Shown one piece after another: positions 25,489-34,542 of a stretch of 64,000 nucleotides of DNA (within the stretch, counting starts at the first letter, position 1; each line of letters begins with the position of its first letter). Made by a program: the position numbers and the translations under genes. The notes under the pieces were generated by a model, which was not told the DNA's origin, made no database searches, and worked only from the letters and a program-made list of their open reading frames with translations. This DNA comes from Streptomyces taklimakanensis (GTDB lineage: Bacteria; Actinomycetota; Actinomycetes; Streptomycetales; Streptomycetaceae): contig NZ_WIXO01000001.1 of the NCBI RefSeq assembly GCF_009709575.1, positions 4,528,001-4,592,000 on the forward strand. The letters are read 5' to 3'.

Positions 25489-26157
25489 TCACCGGCGTTC
25501 CTCCTCCGGGCCCCGCGAGAACACCGCTTCCACGTCGCCGACCTGGTCGCAGCGCATCATCACGTGCACCAGGTCGCCCTCCTGGAGCACCGTCTCGGAG
25601 GTGGGCAGCATCGCCTCGCCCAGCCTGGTGATGAAGGCGACCCGGGTGCCCGTCTCCTGCTGGAGCCGGCTCACCCGGTGCCCGACCCAGGCGGCGGACG
25701 CCTGCACCTCGGCGAGTTGGACGCCGCCGGTCGGGTCCAGCCACAGCGGCTCCGCCCCCGAGGGCAGGAGCCGCCGCAACATCTGGTCGGCCGTCCAGCG
25801 GACCGTGGCGACGGTCGGGATGCCCAGGCGCTGGTAGACCTCGGCGCGGCGGGGGTCGTAGATGCGGGCCGCCACGTTCTCCACACCGAACATCTCGCGT
25901 GCCACCCGGGCCGCGATGATGTTGGAGTTGTCGCCGCTGCTGACCGCGGCGAAGGCCCCGGCCTCCTCTATCCCCGCCTCGCGCAGGGTGTCCCGGTCGA
26001 AGCCGACCCCCTCCACCCGGCGGCCGCCGAAGGCCGAACCCAGCCGGCGGAACGCCGTGGGATCCCGGTCGATGATGGCCACGGTGTGGCCCCGCTGTTC
26101 GAGGGTCCGAGCGAGCGCGGCGCCCACGCGCCCGCATCCCATGATGACGATGTGCAT
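25489..26157 (-). CDS. TrkA/RCK family potassium-transport regulatory protein (second paralogue)
   Basis: A 222-residue protein with RCK_N (MHIVIMGCGRVGAALARTLEQRGHTVAIIDRD) and RCK_C (about 135-210; LAEVQASAAWVGHRVSRLQQETG…DLVHVMMR). It resembles its downstream neighbour but is clearly diverged, as in the paired CeoB/CeoC proteins of mycobacteria. No TrkH/Ktr channel gene is adjacent; the KimA-like permease at 30.8 kb is the nearest K+ transporter candidate. Confidence 0.88.
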   Translation of the reverse strand: MHIVIMGCGRVGAALARTLEQRGHTVAIIDRDPTAFRRLGSAFGGRRVEGVGFDRDTLREAGIEEAGAFAAVSSGDNSNIIAARVAREMFGVENVAARIYDPRRAEVYQRLGIPTVATVRWTADQMLRRLLPSGAEPLWLDPTGGVQLAEVQASAAWVGHRVSRLQQETGTRVAFITRLGEAMLPTSETVLQEGDLVHVMMRCDQVGDVEAVFSRGPEEERR

Positions 26158-26267
26158 GAGGCCGCTACCCCGTACCTTCCGCTGCCGTTACGCCCCGGGA
26201 CAGCATCGCGCATCATCCTTCCCGCCCCCGACGGGGGCACCTGCCAGGTGGCCTTCCGGCCGTAACG

Positions 26268-28424
26268 CTACCCGGCATCCGGCGCGACGGGACCGCTCCG
26301 GTCCCGCTCGGCGTCCTCGGGTCGCGTCCGCGCCCCGCCGCCGTCCCGGCCGAGCGCGCTGGGCCACCACACCGTCGGGCCGATGTCCCGGGCCAGGGCC
26401 GGGACCAGCAGGGAACGGACGACGACGGTGTCCAGCAGCACGCCGAAGGCGACGACGAAGGCGATCTGGGCCAGGAAGGAGAGCGGGATCACCACCAGCG
26501 CCGCGAAGGTCGCGGCCAGCACCACCCCGGCGGAGGTGATCACGCCGCCGGTGGCGACCAGGCCCTTGAGCACGCCCAACCGGTTGCCGTGGCGCCGGGT
26601 CTCCTCGCGGACCCGGGTCATCAGGAAGATGTTGTAGTCCACGCCCAGGGCGACCAGGAACACGAAGCCGTACAGCGGGATCGACGGGTCGGTTCCCCCG
26701 AAGCCGAACAGGTGCTCGAAGACCAGCGCGGAGACGCCCAGGGTGGCGAGGAAGTTCAGCGCGACGGTCGCCACCAGGAGCAGCGGCATCACCAGCGAGC
26801 GCAGCAGGCCGACCAGGATCACCAGGATGACGGCCAGCACCACGGGGATGATCAGCGCCCGGTCCTCGCGCGCGGTGTTCCGGGTGTCGAGTTGTTGGGC
26901 GGTGTAGCCGCCGACCAGGGCGTCCGCGCCGTCCACCGCGTGCACCGACGCGCGCAGCCGCTCCACGGTCCGCAGGGCGGCGTCGGAGTCGCTCGCGTCC
27001 GACAGGGTGGCCTGGATGCTCACCCGGCCGTCGACGACCCTGGGCTCGCCCCCGCCGGGGCGGCCCGAGTCGGTGACGGGCGCGACCGAGGCGACGCCCT
27101 CGGTGTCCGAGGCGGCGGCGACCACCGGTGCCAGGCGGTCGGCGTCGGCGATGATCACCGCGGGGTTCCCGGAGCCGCCGGGGAAGTGCTCGCTCAGCTT
27201 CTCCTGGGCGGTGACGGACGGCGCGCCCCCCACGAAGGTCTCGCTCAGCGGCACCCCCTTGGAGGAGAGCGTCGGGAAGAAGGCGGCGGCGACCGCCAGG
27301 CACACCGCCGAGGTCGCCCACACCCGGCGTGGGGAGCGGTCCACCAGCGCGGCGACCCGGCCCCACACCCCGCCGGCCGACTCCGGCCCGGTCGGGTCCA
27401 CGGGCGGCTTGGGACGGGCGGGCCAGTACGCGGCCCGGCCGAGCGCGACGAGCGCGGCGGGCAGGAAGGTCAGGGCGCCGAGCATGGCGCAGGCGATGCC
27501 GATGGCGCCCACGGGCCCCAGGGCCCGGTTGTTGCGCAGGTCGCTCAGGAGCAGCGCCAACAGGGCGAGGGCGACGGTGGCGCCGCTGGCGGTGATCGCC
27601 CCCAGGGAGCGGCGCAGCGCGGCCCGGCCGGCGGCGAAGCGGTCGCCGCGCAGCGCGAACTCCTCGCGGAACCGGGCGGACAGCAGCAGTCCGTAGTCGG
27701 TGGCGGCGCCGATGACCAGGATGAACAGGATGCCCTGCACCTGGCCGTCGACCCGTACCACGTCCTCCCGGGCCAGGAAGTAGACGATCGCGCAGGCCAG
27801 GGCCAGGGCGAAGACGGAGCCGAGGATGATGACCAGCGGCAGCAGCACACTGCGGTAGACCAGCAGCAGGATCAGCAGCACCACGCTCAGCGCGACGGCC
27901 AGCAGCAGTCCGTCGATCCCGGCGAACGCCTCGGAGAGGTCGGCCTGGGTGGCGGCCGGTCCGGCGATGTGGGCGGAGGTGCCCTCGACCTTCCCCGCGG
28001 TCTCGCGCAGGGAGTCGACCACTTCGGGGAACTCCTCGTCGAGGTCGGGGGAGAGCTGGAGCACGGCCCGCAGGGCCTCGCCGTCCTCGGAGGGCACGGC
28101 GGGGGAGGGGCGGCCCTCCACGCCCTCGACGCCGGCCAGTTCGGCCAGGACGGCGTCGGCCTGCTCGCGCCGGGTCTCGTCGAGCCTTCCGCCCTCGGAC
28201 TCCCACACGACGATGGCGGGGACGGTCTCGGCCTCCTGGAACGCCTTCCGTTGTTCGGTGACCCTCGTCGACTCGGCGTTCTCGGGCAGGAAGGACGCCT
28301 GGTCGTTGGCGGCCACCTCGCCGAGCTTCCCCGCGTACGAGCCGAAGGCGCCGCCGACCGCAAGCCAGACGACGATCAGTGCGGCGGGCACCAGCCACCG
28401 GAGGAAACGTGGTGTGGATGTCAT
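26268..28424 (-). CDS. MMPL family (RND-type) transporter
   Basis: A 718-residue membrane protein with the MMPL architecture: an N-terminal helix (10-30), a soluble loop (about 35-165), a six-helix block including GAATDYGLLLSARFREE, a second soluble loop and a second six-helix block containing FLVALGVDYNIFLMTRVREE. These paired Asp-Tyr motifs are the proton-relay residues. MMPL proteins export lipids or small molecules. The ATG at 28424 has GGGAAG upstream. Divergent from a marR-type gene across tandem TGATCGAGA repeats, so the regulator probably controls it. Confidence 0.9.
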   Translation of the reverse strand: MTSTPRFLRWLVPAALIVVWLAVGGAFGSYAGKLGEVAANDQASFLPENAESTRVTEQRKAFQEAETVPAIVVWESEGGRLDETRREQADAVLAELAGVEGVEGRPSPAVPSEDGEALRAVLQLSPDLDEEFPEVVDSLRETAGKVEGTSAHIAGPAATQADLSEAFAGIDGLLLAVALSVVLLILLLVYRSVLLPLVIILGSVFALALACAIVYFLAREDVVRVDGQVQGILFILVIGAATDYGLLLSARFREEFALRGDRFAAGRAALRRSLGAITASGATVALALLALLLSDLRNNRALGPVGAIGIACAMLGALTFLPAALVALGRAAYWPARPKPPVDPTGPESAGGVWGRVAALVDRSPRRVWATSAVCLAVAAAFFPTLSSKGVPLSETFVGGAPSVTAQEKLSEHFPGGSGNPAVIIADADRLAPVVAAASDTEGVASVAPVTDSGRPGGGEPRVVDGRVSIQATLSDASDSDAALRTVERLRASVHAVDGADALVGGYTAQQLDTRNTAREDRALIIPVVLAVILVILVGLLRSLVMPLLLVATVALNFLATLGVSALVFEHLFGFGGTDPSIPLYGFVFLVALGVDYNIFLMTRVREETRRHGNRLGVLKGLVATGGVITSAGVVLAATFAALVVIPLSFLAQIAFVVAFGVLLDTVVVRSLLVPALARDIGPTVWWPSALGRDGGGARTRPEDAERDRSGPVAPDAG

Positions 28425-28480
28425 GGACTTCCCTGGTCTGACGGGGGGCGCGGCCCCATCCGGGCGGGCAGAAATCTTTA

Positions 28481-28505
28481 TGATCGAGAATCTCTGTGAT
28501 CGAGA
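28481..28505. promoter_or_regulatory. Tandem TGATCGAGA repeats in the MMPL/marR divergent promoter
   Basis: TGATCGAGA occurs at 28481-28489 and 28497-28505, a 16-base pitch, in an AT-rich 98-base gap between the divergent genes. This is the obvious candidate binding region for the MarR protein encoded next to it. Confidence 0.5.
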
Positions 28506-28522
28506 CTGTATATCGTGGGGGA

Positions 28523-29041
28523 GTGAGCGCATCGGACGACCCCGTGGGCGAGGCGGCGAAGGACCCCACCGGACTCCAGACCTTCGCCGTGCTGCTGCGC
28601 CGGATGAACGGCGAGTTCGGCCGCGCGACGCACGACTTCGCCCAGGCCCAGGGGCTCCACCCCACCGACGTGCAGGCCCTGGCGGAGATCCTGGACGCGG
28701 GGGACGACGGGCCGGTCACCCCCGGCATGCTGCGCGAACGGCTCCGGCTCACCTCCGGCGCGGTCACCGCGTGCCTGGACAGGCTGGAGCGCGCCGGGCA
28801 CATCCGTCGCGCCCGGGACTCGAACGACCGCAGGATCGTCCACCTCCACTACGCCCCTCGGGGCCGGGAGGTGGCCCGCGAGTACTTCCGTCCCCTCGCG
28901 CAGGCCACCGAGGCCGTCCGGCGGCGCTTCAGCGACGCCGAACTCCGCGTCGTCGCGGCCTTCCTGGCAGCCATGAACGAGGAGCTGGCCGCGCCGCGTC
29001 ACCACCCCGACGGGGACCCGCCCCGACCGACGGGGCCGTAG
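28523..29041 (+). CDS. MarR family transcriptional regulator
   Basis: A 172-residue winged-helix protein. It has the DNA-binding core GMLRERLRLTSGAVTACLDRLERAGHIRRARDSNDRRIVHLHYAPRG (about residues 72-116), with wing residues DRR intact, and flanking dimerisation helices. It probably represses the divergent MMPL exporter gene and responds to a small-molecule ligand. The GTG at 28523 has a GGGGGAG site; an upstream in-frame codon at 28496 would cross the operator repeats. Its last 113 bases overlap the 3' end of the reverse-strand oxidoreductase gene. Confidence 0.87.
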   Translation: MSASDDPVGEAAKDPTGLQTFAVLLRRMNGEFGRATHDFAQAQGLHPTDVQALAEILDAGDDGPVTPGMLRERLRLTSGAVTACLDRLERAGHIRRARDSNDRRIVHLHYAPRGREVAREYFRPLAQATEAVRRRFSDAELRVVAAFLAAMNEELAAPRHHPDGDPPRPTGP

Positions 29042-30641
29042 CCGGTCCGCCTGTGGCCGAGGTCGATCCCGTCGCCTCGGCGGCCGAGGTCGATCCCGTC
29101 GCCTCGGCGGCCGAGGCGATGTTGCGCGCCATGCCCCCGAATACCACCGCGTGGAACGGCGAAACGCCCCACCAGTACGCCTGACCCGACAGGCCGTGCG
29201 GATGGAACAGCGCCCGCTGCCGGTAGACGGACCGTCCCGCGGGCCCGCGCTCGACCGTCAGCTCCAGCCAGGCCAGGCCCGGCAGCCGCATCTCGGCCCG
29301 CAGCCGCAGCAGCCGGCCCGGCTCGATCTCCTCCACCCGCCAGAAGTCCAGCGAGTCGCCCGCCCGCAGCCGCTCCGCGTCCCGTCGCCCCCGGGTCAGT
29401 CCCACCCCGCCGACCAGCCGGTCCAGCCGGCCGCGGACCGCCCAGGCCAGGGGGGAGGAGTACCAGCCGTGCTCGCCGCCGATGCCCTCCACCACGCGCC
29501 ACAGCGCCTCGGGCGGAGCGTTCACCTCGCGCTCGCGCACGTCGGTGTAGAGGCTGCCGCCCGCCCAGTCGGGATCGGTGGGCAGCGGGTCGCTGGGCGC
29601 GCCGGGCACCGAAGCGGAGGACCAGCGGGTGGCCACCTCCGCGTCCTTGATCCGCTTCAGGGCCAGCCGCAGGGCCCGGTCCAGGCCCACCGGACCGCCG
29701 GGCGGGTCGGGCACGTACCGGGTGATGTCGTGCTCGGCGCAGACCACCTCGTGCCGCAGCGACTCCGTCAGCGGCCGGGCGATCGCGGCCGGCACCGGGG
29801 TGACCAACCCGATCCAGTGGCTCGACAGCCGCGGCGAGAGCACCGGCACCGGGACGATGAGCCGCTTCGGCAGCCCGGCCACCGCGGCGTAGCGCCGCAT
29901 CATCTCGTGGTACGTCAGGACCTCCGGGCCGCCGATGTCGAAGGTCCGGTTCACCTCCGCGGGCAGCGTGGCGCAGCCCACCAGCAGGCGCAGCACGTCG
30001 CGGACGGCGATCGGCTGGAGCCGGGTGCGCACCCAGGTGGGGGTGATCATCACCGGCAGCCGCTCGGTCAGGTAGCGCAGGATCTCGAAGGACGCCGAGC
30101 CCGAGCCGATCACCACCGCCGCCCGCAGCACGGCCGTCGGCACCCCGGACTCCAGCAGCAGACGCCCCACCTCCGCCCGGGAGCGCAGGTGCGGTGAGAG
30201 CTCCTCCTCGGGCACGCCGGGCGGGGTCAGCCCGCCCAGGTACACGATCCGGCCCACTCCGGCGGCCCGCGCCCCCTCGCCGAAGGTCCGGGCGGCCTCG
30301 CGGTCGGTGTCCTCGAACCCGAGCCCGCCGCCCATGGAGTGCACCAGGTAGTAGGCGACGTCCACCCCCTCCAGGGCGGCGCGCACCGAGGAGGCGTCCG
30401 TCACGTCGCCGCGGACCACCTCGACCCGGTCGGCCCAGGGGTGGTCGCGCAGCTTGCCGGGGGTGCGGGCCATGCAGCGCACGGTGTGACCGGCCGCCAG
30501 CAGCTCGGGCACCAGCCGGCCGCCGATGTAGCCGGTCGCCCCGGTGACCAGGCACCGCGGCGGCCGGTGGGGGGCCGCTCCCCGGTCCTCGCGGTCCTCG
30601 CGGTCCTCGCCGCGCTCCTCCGTGCCCGTGTGCCGGTTCAC
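28929..30641 (-). CDS. NAD(P)-binding SDR-like oxidoreductase with C-terminal DUF2867/START-like domain
   Basis: A 570-residue protein. After about 28 charged residues comes an extended SDR domain: GATGYIGG at 34-41, YYLVHSMGGG at about 102 and an NmrA-like fold to about 300. A second domain (about 340-510; VNAPPEALWRVVEGIGGEHGWYSS, SLDFWRVEEIEPGRLLRLRAEM) follows. After GMARNIAS, two nine-residue AAEATGSTS-type repeats lead into a basic tail encoded antisense to the marR gene. The GTG at 30641 is chosen for the AGGACGGG site; an ATG at 30674 is an alternative. Substrate unknown. Confidence 0.82.
   Translation of the reverse strand: MNRHTGTEERGEDREDREDRGAAPHRPPRCLVTGATGYIGGRLVPELLAAGHTVRCMARTPGKLRDHPWADRVEVVRGDVTDASSVRAALEGVDVAYYLVHSMGGGLGFEDTDREAARTFGEGARAAGVGRIVYLGGLTPPGVPEEELSPHLRSRAEVGRLLLESGVPTAVLRAAVVIGSGSASFEILRYLTERLPVMITPTWVRTRLQPIAVRDVLRLLVGCATLPAEVNRTFDIGGPEVLTYHEMMRRYAAVAGLPKRLIVPVPVLSPRLSSHWIGLVTPVPAAIARPLTESLRHEVVCAEHDITRYVPDPPGGPVGLDRALRLALKRIKDAEVATRWSSASVPGAPSDPLPTDPDWAGGSLYTDVREREVNAPPEALWRVVEGIGGEHGWYSSPLAWAVRGRLDRLVGGVGLTRGRRDAERLRAGDSLDFWRVEEIEPGRLLRLRAEMRLPGLAWLELTVERGPAGRSVYRQRALFHPHGLSGQAYWWGVSPFHAVVFGGMARNIASAAEATGSTSAAEATGSTSATGGPATAPSVGAGPRRGGDAARPAPRSWLPGRPRRRGVRRR
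29053..29106. repeat. Tandem 27-base repeat in the oxidoreductase gene
   Basis: A 27-base unit (GCCGAGGTCGATCCCGTCGC plus CTCGGCG) occurs twice in tandem, encoding a nine-residue repeat near the C terminus of the oxidoreductase. It sits where the reverse gene begins to run into the 3' end of the forward marR gene. Confidence 0.8.
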
Positions 30642-30800
30642 GTCACGTCCCGTCCTCTGCGCCCATACGACCATGCTCGGTCGTCCGCCCGCCCGCCGCA
30701 CCCCGTGCGGCGGGCCGCGCCGGCCGTCCCACGGTGACCTGTGGCACTCCACCCGGCGACGGTTGGGTGACACGGCGGGGGGAGGCTTACGATCCTCTGC

Positions 30801-32897
30801 GTGTCCAAGCTGACCGACGTGTCCAAACGGATTCTGATCGGCAGTGCGCTGCGGAGCGACCGGCTCGCCGAGACCCTCCTCCCCAAGCGCATCGCCCTCC
30901 CCGTCTTCGCCTCCGACCCCCTGTCCTCGGTCGCCTACGCACCGGGCGAAGTGCTGATGGTGCTGTCGATCGCGGGGTTCTCGGCGTTCCACTTCGGTCC
31001 GTGGATCACTCTGGCGATTGTCGTGCTCATGATTACGGTGGTGGCGTCGTACCGGCAGAACGTCCGCGCCTACCCCTCCGGGGGAGGCGACTACGAGGTC
31101 GCCACCGTCAACCTCGGCCCCCGCGCCGGACGCGCGGTCGCCGGTGCGCTGCTGGTGGACTACGTGCTGACGGTGGCGGTGTCGGTCGCCGCGGGCGTGG
31201 ACAACCTCGGCTCGGCGATCCCGTTCGTCTCCGAGAACAAGGTCGGCGTGGCCCTGTCGATCATCGCGCTGCTGACCGTGATGAACCTGCGCGGCGTCCG
31301 CGAGTCCGGCACCGTCTTCGCCGTCCCCACCTACCTCTTCGTCCTCGCCGTCCTCGGCACGATCGCCTGGGGCGCCTTCCGCTGGTTCGTCCTGGGCGAC
31401 ACCATGAAGGCACCCAGCGCCGACTACCAGGTCCTGGCCGAACAGGGCGACCTGGCCGGATTCGCCCTGATCTTCCTGCTGCTGCGGGCCTTCTCCTCCG
31501 GCTGTGCCGCCCTCACCGGCGTGGAGGCCATCAGCAACGGCGTCCCCGCCTTCCGGCGCCCCAAGAGCCGCAACGCCGCCACCACGCTGGCCCTGATGGG
31601 CGGCCTGGCCGTCACCATGTTCTGCGGCATCATCGCCCTGGCACTGGCCACCGACGTGAAGATGTCCGAGACCCCGGCCAAGGACATCCTCATCGACGGA
31701 CGGCCCGCCGGACCCGACTACCACCAGGACCCGGTCATCGCCCAGGTCTCCGCGGCGGTCTTCGGCGACGGATCCGTGCCCTTCCTCTTCTTGGCCGCCA
31801 TCACCGCCCTGGTGCTCTTCCTGGCCGCCAACACCGCCTACAACGGCTTCCCCGTCCTCGGCTCGATCCTCGCCCAGGACCGCTACCTGCCCCGCCAGCT
31901 CCACACCCGCGGCGACCGGCTGGCCTTCTCCAACGGCATCGTGTTGCTGGCGGTCTTCGCGGGGGCCCTGGTCTACGCGTACGACTCCGACTCCACCCGA
32001 CTGATCCAGCTCTACATCGTCGGGGTCTTCGTCTCCTTCACCCTCAGCCAGACCGGCATGGTGCGGCACTGGAACCGCCACCTGGCCGAGGAGAGGGACC
32101 CCGCCGCCCGGCGCAGGATGCTCCGCGCCCGTGTGATCAACGCCTTCGGGGCCTTCTTCACCGGACTGGTGCTGGTCGTGGTGCTGATCACCAAGTTCGC
32201 CCACGGCGCCTGGGTCGCTCTCATCGGCATGGCCGTCTTCTACGCGATGATGACCGCCATCCGTCGTCACTACGACCGGGTGGCCGAGGAACTGGCGCTG
32301 CCGCGCGAGGCCGAACGGGAGGAGATGGCCCGCCCCTCACGGGTGCACTCCATCGTCCTCGTCTCCAAGATCCACAAGCCGACGCTGCGGGCGCTGGCCT
32401 ACGCCAAACTGGTCCGCTCCGACGTCCTGGAGGCCCTCAGCGTCAACGTCGACCCCGAGGAGACCCGAGCCCTGCGCGAGGAGTGGAACCGGCGCGACCT
32501 CGACGTCCCCCTCAAGACCCTCGACTCCCCCTACCGGGAGGTCACCCGCCCGGTCGTGGAGTACGTCAAGGGCCTGCGCCGCAGCAATCCGCGCGCCGTG
32601 ATCAGCGTCTACATCCCCGAGTACGTCGTCGGCCACTGGTACGAGCAGCTCCTGCACAACCAGAGCGCCCTGCGCCTGAAGGGGCGACTGCTGTTCACAC
32701 CCGGGGTGATGGTGACCTCCGTGCCCTACCAGTTGGAGTCCTCCGAGCGGGCCCGGCTGAGGGCGCGCAGGCGCTCGGAGTGGAGCGCGCCCGGCGCGGT
32801 GCGGCGCGGGTCCGTCGGCCCCACCGGCCCCACCGGACCCACCGGAACCACCGGCCCCGGAGGACGGGACAGGGCGGGCGACGAGCGCGCGGAGTGA
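30801..32897 (+). CDS. KimA-like APC superfamily potassium permease
   Basis: A 698-residue transporter. Signature segments resemble Bacillus subtilis KimA as I remember it: FASDPLSSVAYAPGEVLM, YPSGGGDYEVA, SSGCAALTGVEAISNGVPAF, FVSFTLSQTGMVRHW and LHNQSALRLKGRLLF. About twelve helices (residues 40-485) are followed by a USP-like cytosolic domain (about 510-655). KimA imports K+ and is inhibited by c-di-AMP, so this may serve potassium uptake with the TrkA-type proteins nearby. The tail ends in a collagen-like GPTGPTGPTGTTGPGG run. Starts with GTG. Earlier annotation as a generic APC amino-acid permease is the alternative. Confidence 0.82.
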   Translation: MSKLTDVSKRILIGSALRSDRLAETLLPKRIALPVFASDPLSSVAYAPGEVLMVLSIAGFSAFHFGPWITLAIVVLMITVVASYRQNVRAYPSGGGDYEVATVNLGPRAGRAVAGALLVDYVLTVAVSVAAGVDNLGSAIPFVSENKVGVALSIIALLTVMNLRGVRESGTVFAVPTYLFVLAVLGTIAWGAFRWFVLGDTMKAPSADYQVLAEQGDLAGFALIFLLLRAFSSGCAALTGVEAISNGVPAFRRPKSRNAATTLALMGGLAVTMFCGIIALALATDVKMSETPAKDILIDGRPAGPDYHQDPVIAQVSAAVFGDGSVPFLFLAAITALVLFLAANTAYNGFPVLGSILAQDRYLPRQLHTRGDRLAFSNGIVLLAVFAGALVYAYDSDSTRLIQLYIVGVFVSFTLSQTGMVRHWNRHLAEERDPAARRRMLRARVINAFGAFFTGLVLVVVLITKFAHGAWVALIGMAVFYAMMTAIRRHYDRVAEELALPREAEREEMARPSRVHSIVLVSKIHKPTLRALAYAKLVRSDVLEALSVNVDPEETRALREEWNRRDLDVPLKTLDSPYREVTRPVVEYVKGLRRSNPRAVISVYIPEYVVGHWYEQLLHNQSALRLKGRLLFTPGVMVTSVPYQLESSERARLRARRRSEWSAPGAVRRGSVGPTGPTGPTGTTGPGGRDRAGDERAE

Positions 32898-32964
32898 CCT
32901 GGCGGGTCCGGTAGGCTGGACGGCTGCCGTCCATGCGCCCCGCCGTCCGTTGGAGCCGCTCCCC

Positions 32965-34368
32965 ATGCCCCCCGCAACACCCCACGCCGCCTCCGGAACC
33001 GCCTCCGGAACCGCCTCCGAAACCGCCCCCGCCTCGCTGGTGGGTCGGGAGTACGAGGTCGAGATCGGCCCTGTCGCACACGGCGGCCACTGTGTGGCCC
33101 GCACCGACGAGGGCCGGGTGCTGTTCGTGCGCCACGCGCTGCCCGGCGAACGGGTCGTGGCCCGGGTCACCGAGGGCCGCGAGGACTCCCGATTCCTGCG
33201 CGCCGACGCCGTGGAGGTCCTCGACGCCGCCAAGGACCGCGTCGAGCCCCCCTGCCCCTTCGCCGGTCCCGGCCGCTGCGGTGGCTGCGACTGGCAGCAC
33301 GCCGCGCCCGGCGCCCAGCGCCGGCTGAAGGCGTCCGTCATCGCCGAGCAACTGGAGCGGCTGGCCGGGATGACCGCCGAGGACGCCGGCTGGGACGGCA
33401 CCGTCGAGCCGGCTCCCGGCGACAAGGTGCCACGGGGGGAGGTCCCCGCCTGGCGCACCCGGGTGCAGTACGCCGTGGACGACGAGGGCCGCGCCGGACT
33501 GCGCCGCCACCGCTCCCACGAGGTCGAGCCGATCGACCGCTGCCTGATCGCCGCGCCGGGCGTGAGCGAGCTGGGCGTCGAGAAGCGCGCCTGGCCGCGG
33601 ATCGCCTCCGTCGAGGCTGTCGCCGCCACCGGCTCCAACGACCGTCAGGTGCTGATCACCCCCCGCCCCGGCGGACGGCTGCCCCTGGTGGAGCTGGACC
33701 GCCCGGTGTCGGTGCTGCGCGTCGAGGAGCAGCCCAAGGGCCGGAGCGCACGGGGCGGCGAACGTGCCGTGCACCGCGTCCACGGCCGTCCCTACGTCCG
33801 CGAGCGTGCCGCCGAGCGCACCTGGCGGATCAGCGCGGGCGGCTTCTGGCAGGTCCACCCCAAGGCCGCCGACCTGCTGGTCGAGACCGTGATGACCGGC
33901 CTGACCCCGCACAAGGGCGACATGGCCCTCGACCTGTACTGCGGAGCCGGGCTGTTCGCCGGAGCGCTGGCCGACCGGATCGGCCCCAAGGGCGCGGTGC
34001 TGGGCATCGAGTCGTCCAAGCGCGCCGTGGAGGACGCCCGCCACAACCTCGCCGACCTGGACCGGGTCCGCGTCGAGCGCGGCACGGTCGAGCGGGTCCT
34101 GCCGCGCACCGGCATCACCGAGGCCGACATCGTCGTGATGGACCCGCCCCGCTCCGGCGCCGGGCGGAAGACGGTGGAGCAGGTCGCCGCGCTCGGCCCG
34201 CGCCGCGTCGCCTACGTCGCCTGCGACCCGGCCGCCCTCGCCCGCGACCTGGCCTACTTCCGCGAGGCCGGTTACGTCCCCCACTTCACGAAGGCCTTCG
34301 ACCTGTTCCCGATGACCCACCACGTGGAGTGCGTCGCCATCCTCAAGCCCGCGCCGAAGGGTTCCTGA
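32965..34368 (+). CDS. TrmA/RumA-type RNA (uracil-5-)methyltransferase
   Basis: A 467-residue class I SAM-dependent RNA methyltransferase. It has an N-terminal TRAM domain (about 22-88), iron-sulfur-type cysteines C97, C105 and C108 with a fourth near 193, the SAM loop ALDLYCGAGLFAGAL (about 323), motif IVVMDPPRSGAG, the nucleophile C420 in YVACDPAAL and the base E455 in HVECVAIL. It methylates a uracil in rRNA or tRNA. The last 22 codons are duplicated downstream and look like an integrase attachment site. The ATG at 32965 is preferred to a TTG 15 bases upstream. Confidence 0.9.
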   Translation: MPPATPHAASGTASGTASETAPASLVGREYEVEIGPVAHGGHCVARTDEGRVLFVRHALPGERVVARVTEGREDSRFLRADAVEVLDAAKDRVEPPCPFAGPGRCGGCDWQHAAPGAQRRLKASVIAEQLERLAGMTAEDAGWDGTVEPAPGDKVPRGEVPAWRTRVQYAVDDEGRAGLRRHRSHEVEPIDRCLIAAPGVSELGVEKRAWPRIASVEAVAATGSNDRQVLITPRPGGRLPLVELDRPVSVLRVEEQPKGRSARGGERAVHRVHGRPYVRERAAERTWRISAGGFWQVHPKAADLLVETVMTGLTPHKGDMALDLYCGAGLFAGALADRIGPKGAVLGIESSKRAVEDARHNLADLDRVRVERGTVERVLPRTGITEADIVVMDPPRSGAGRKTVEQVAALGPRRVAYVACDPAALARDLAYFREAGYVPHFTKAFDLFPMTHHVECVAILKPAPKGS

Positions 34369-34542
34369 CCTGCGGTTTCCTCGCCCGGGAACTCCACTCG
34401 ACCGGTTCCCGGCCACTCACCGGGTGGAACGGCCGCGCCACCCGCGAAAGCGACCTGACCTGCGGTTCTGCAGCGAAGCGCCCCTCGTGCCCACTGCGGC
34501 ACGAGGACCTCGCCCGGAGTCCTGACGCCCGTGTGACGCTCG
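34300..34542 (+). repeat. Attachment-site-like module, copy 1 (methyltransferase 3' end plus spaced motifs)
   Basis: The module begins in the last 22 codons of the methyltransferase gene (from GACCTGTTCCC at 34300). It continues with CTGACCTGCGG at 34365, CTGACCTGCGG again at 34455 (90 bases later), then TGACGCCCG at 34523 (68 bases later) and TGACGCTCG at 34534 (11 bases later). Copy 2 at 35636-35878 has the same motifs at the same four spacings. This layout (a gene 3' end, core-like repeats and tandem short repeats) resembles attachment sites of tyrosine recombinases. Apart from this module and vapB promoter elements, the gap 34369-34798 holds no gene. Confidence 0.7.

Noticed and set aside
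30642..32270. Upstream extension of the oxidoreductase frame to 1,113 residues
   Set aside because: The extra 540 residues are antisense to the KimA-like gene and rich in Gly/Asp/His repeats; the family glycine motif starts shortly after the chosen GTG at 30641.
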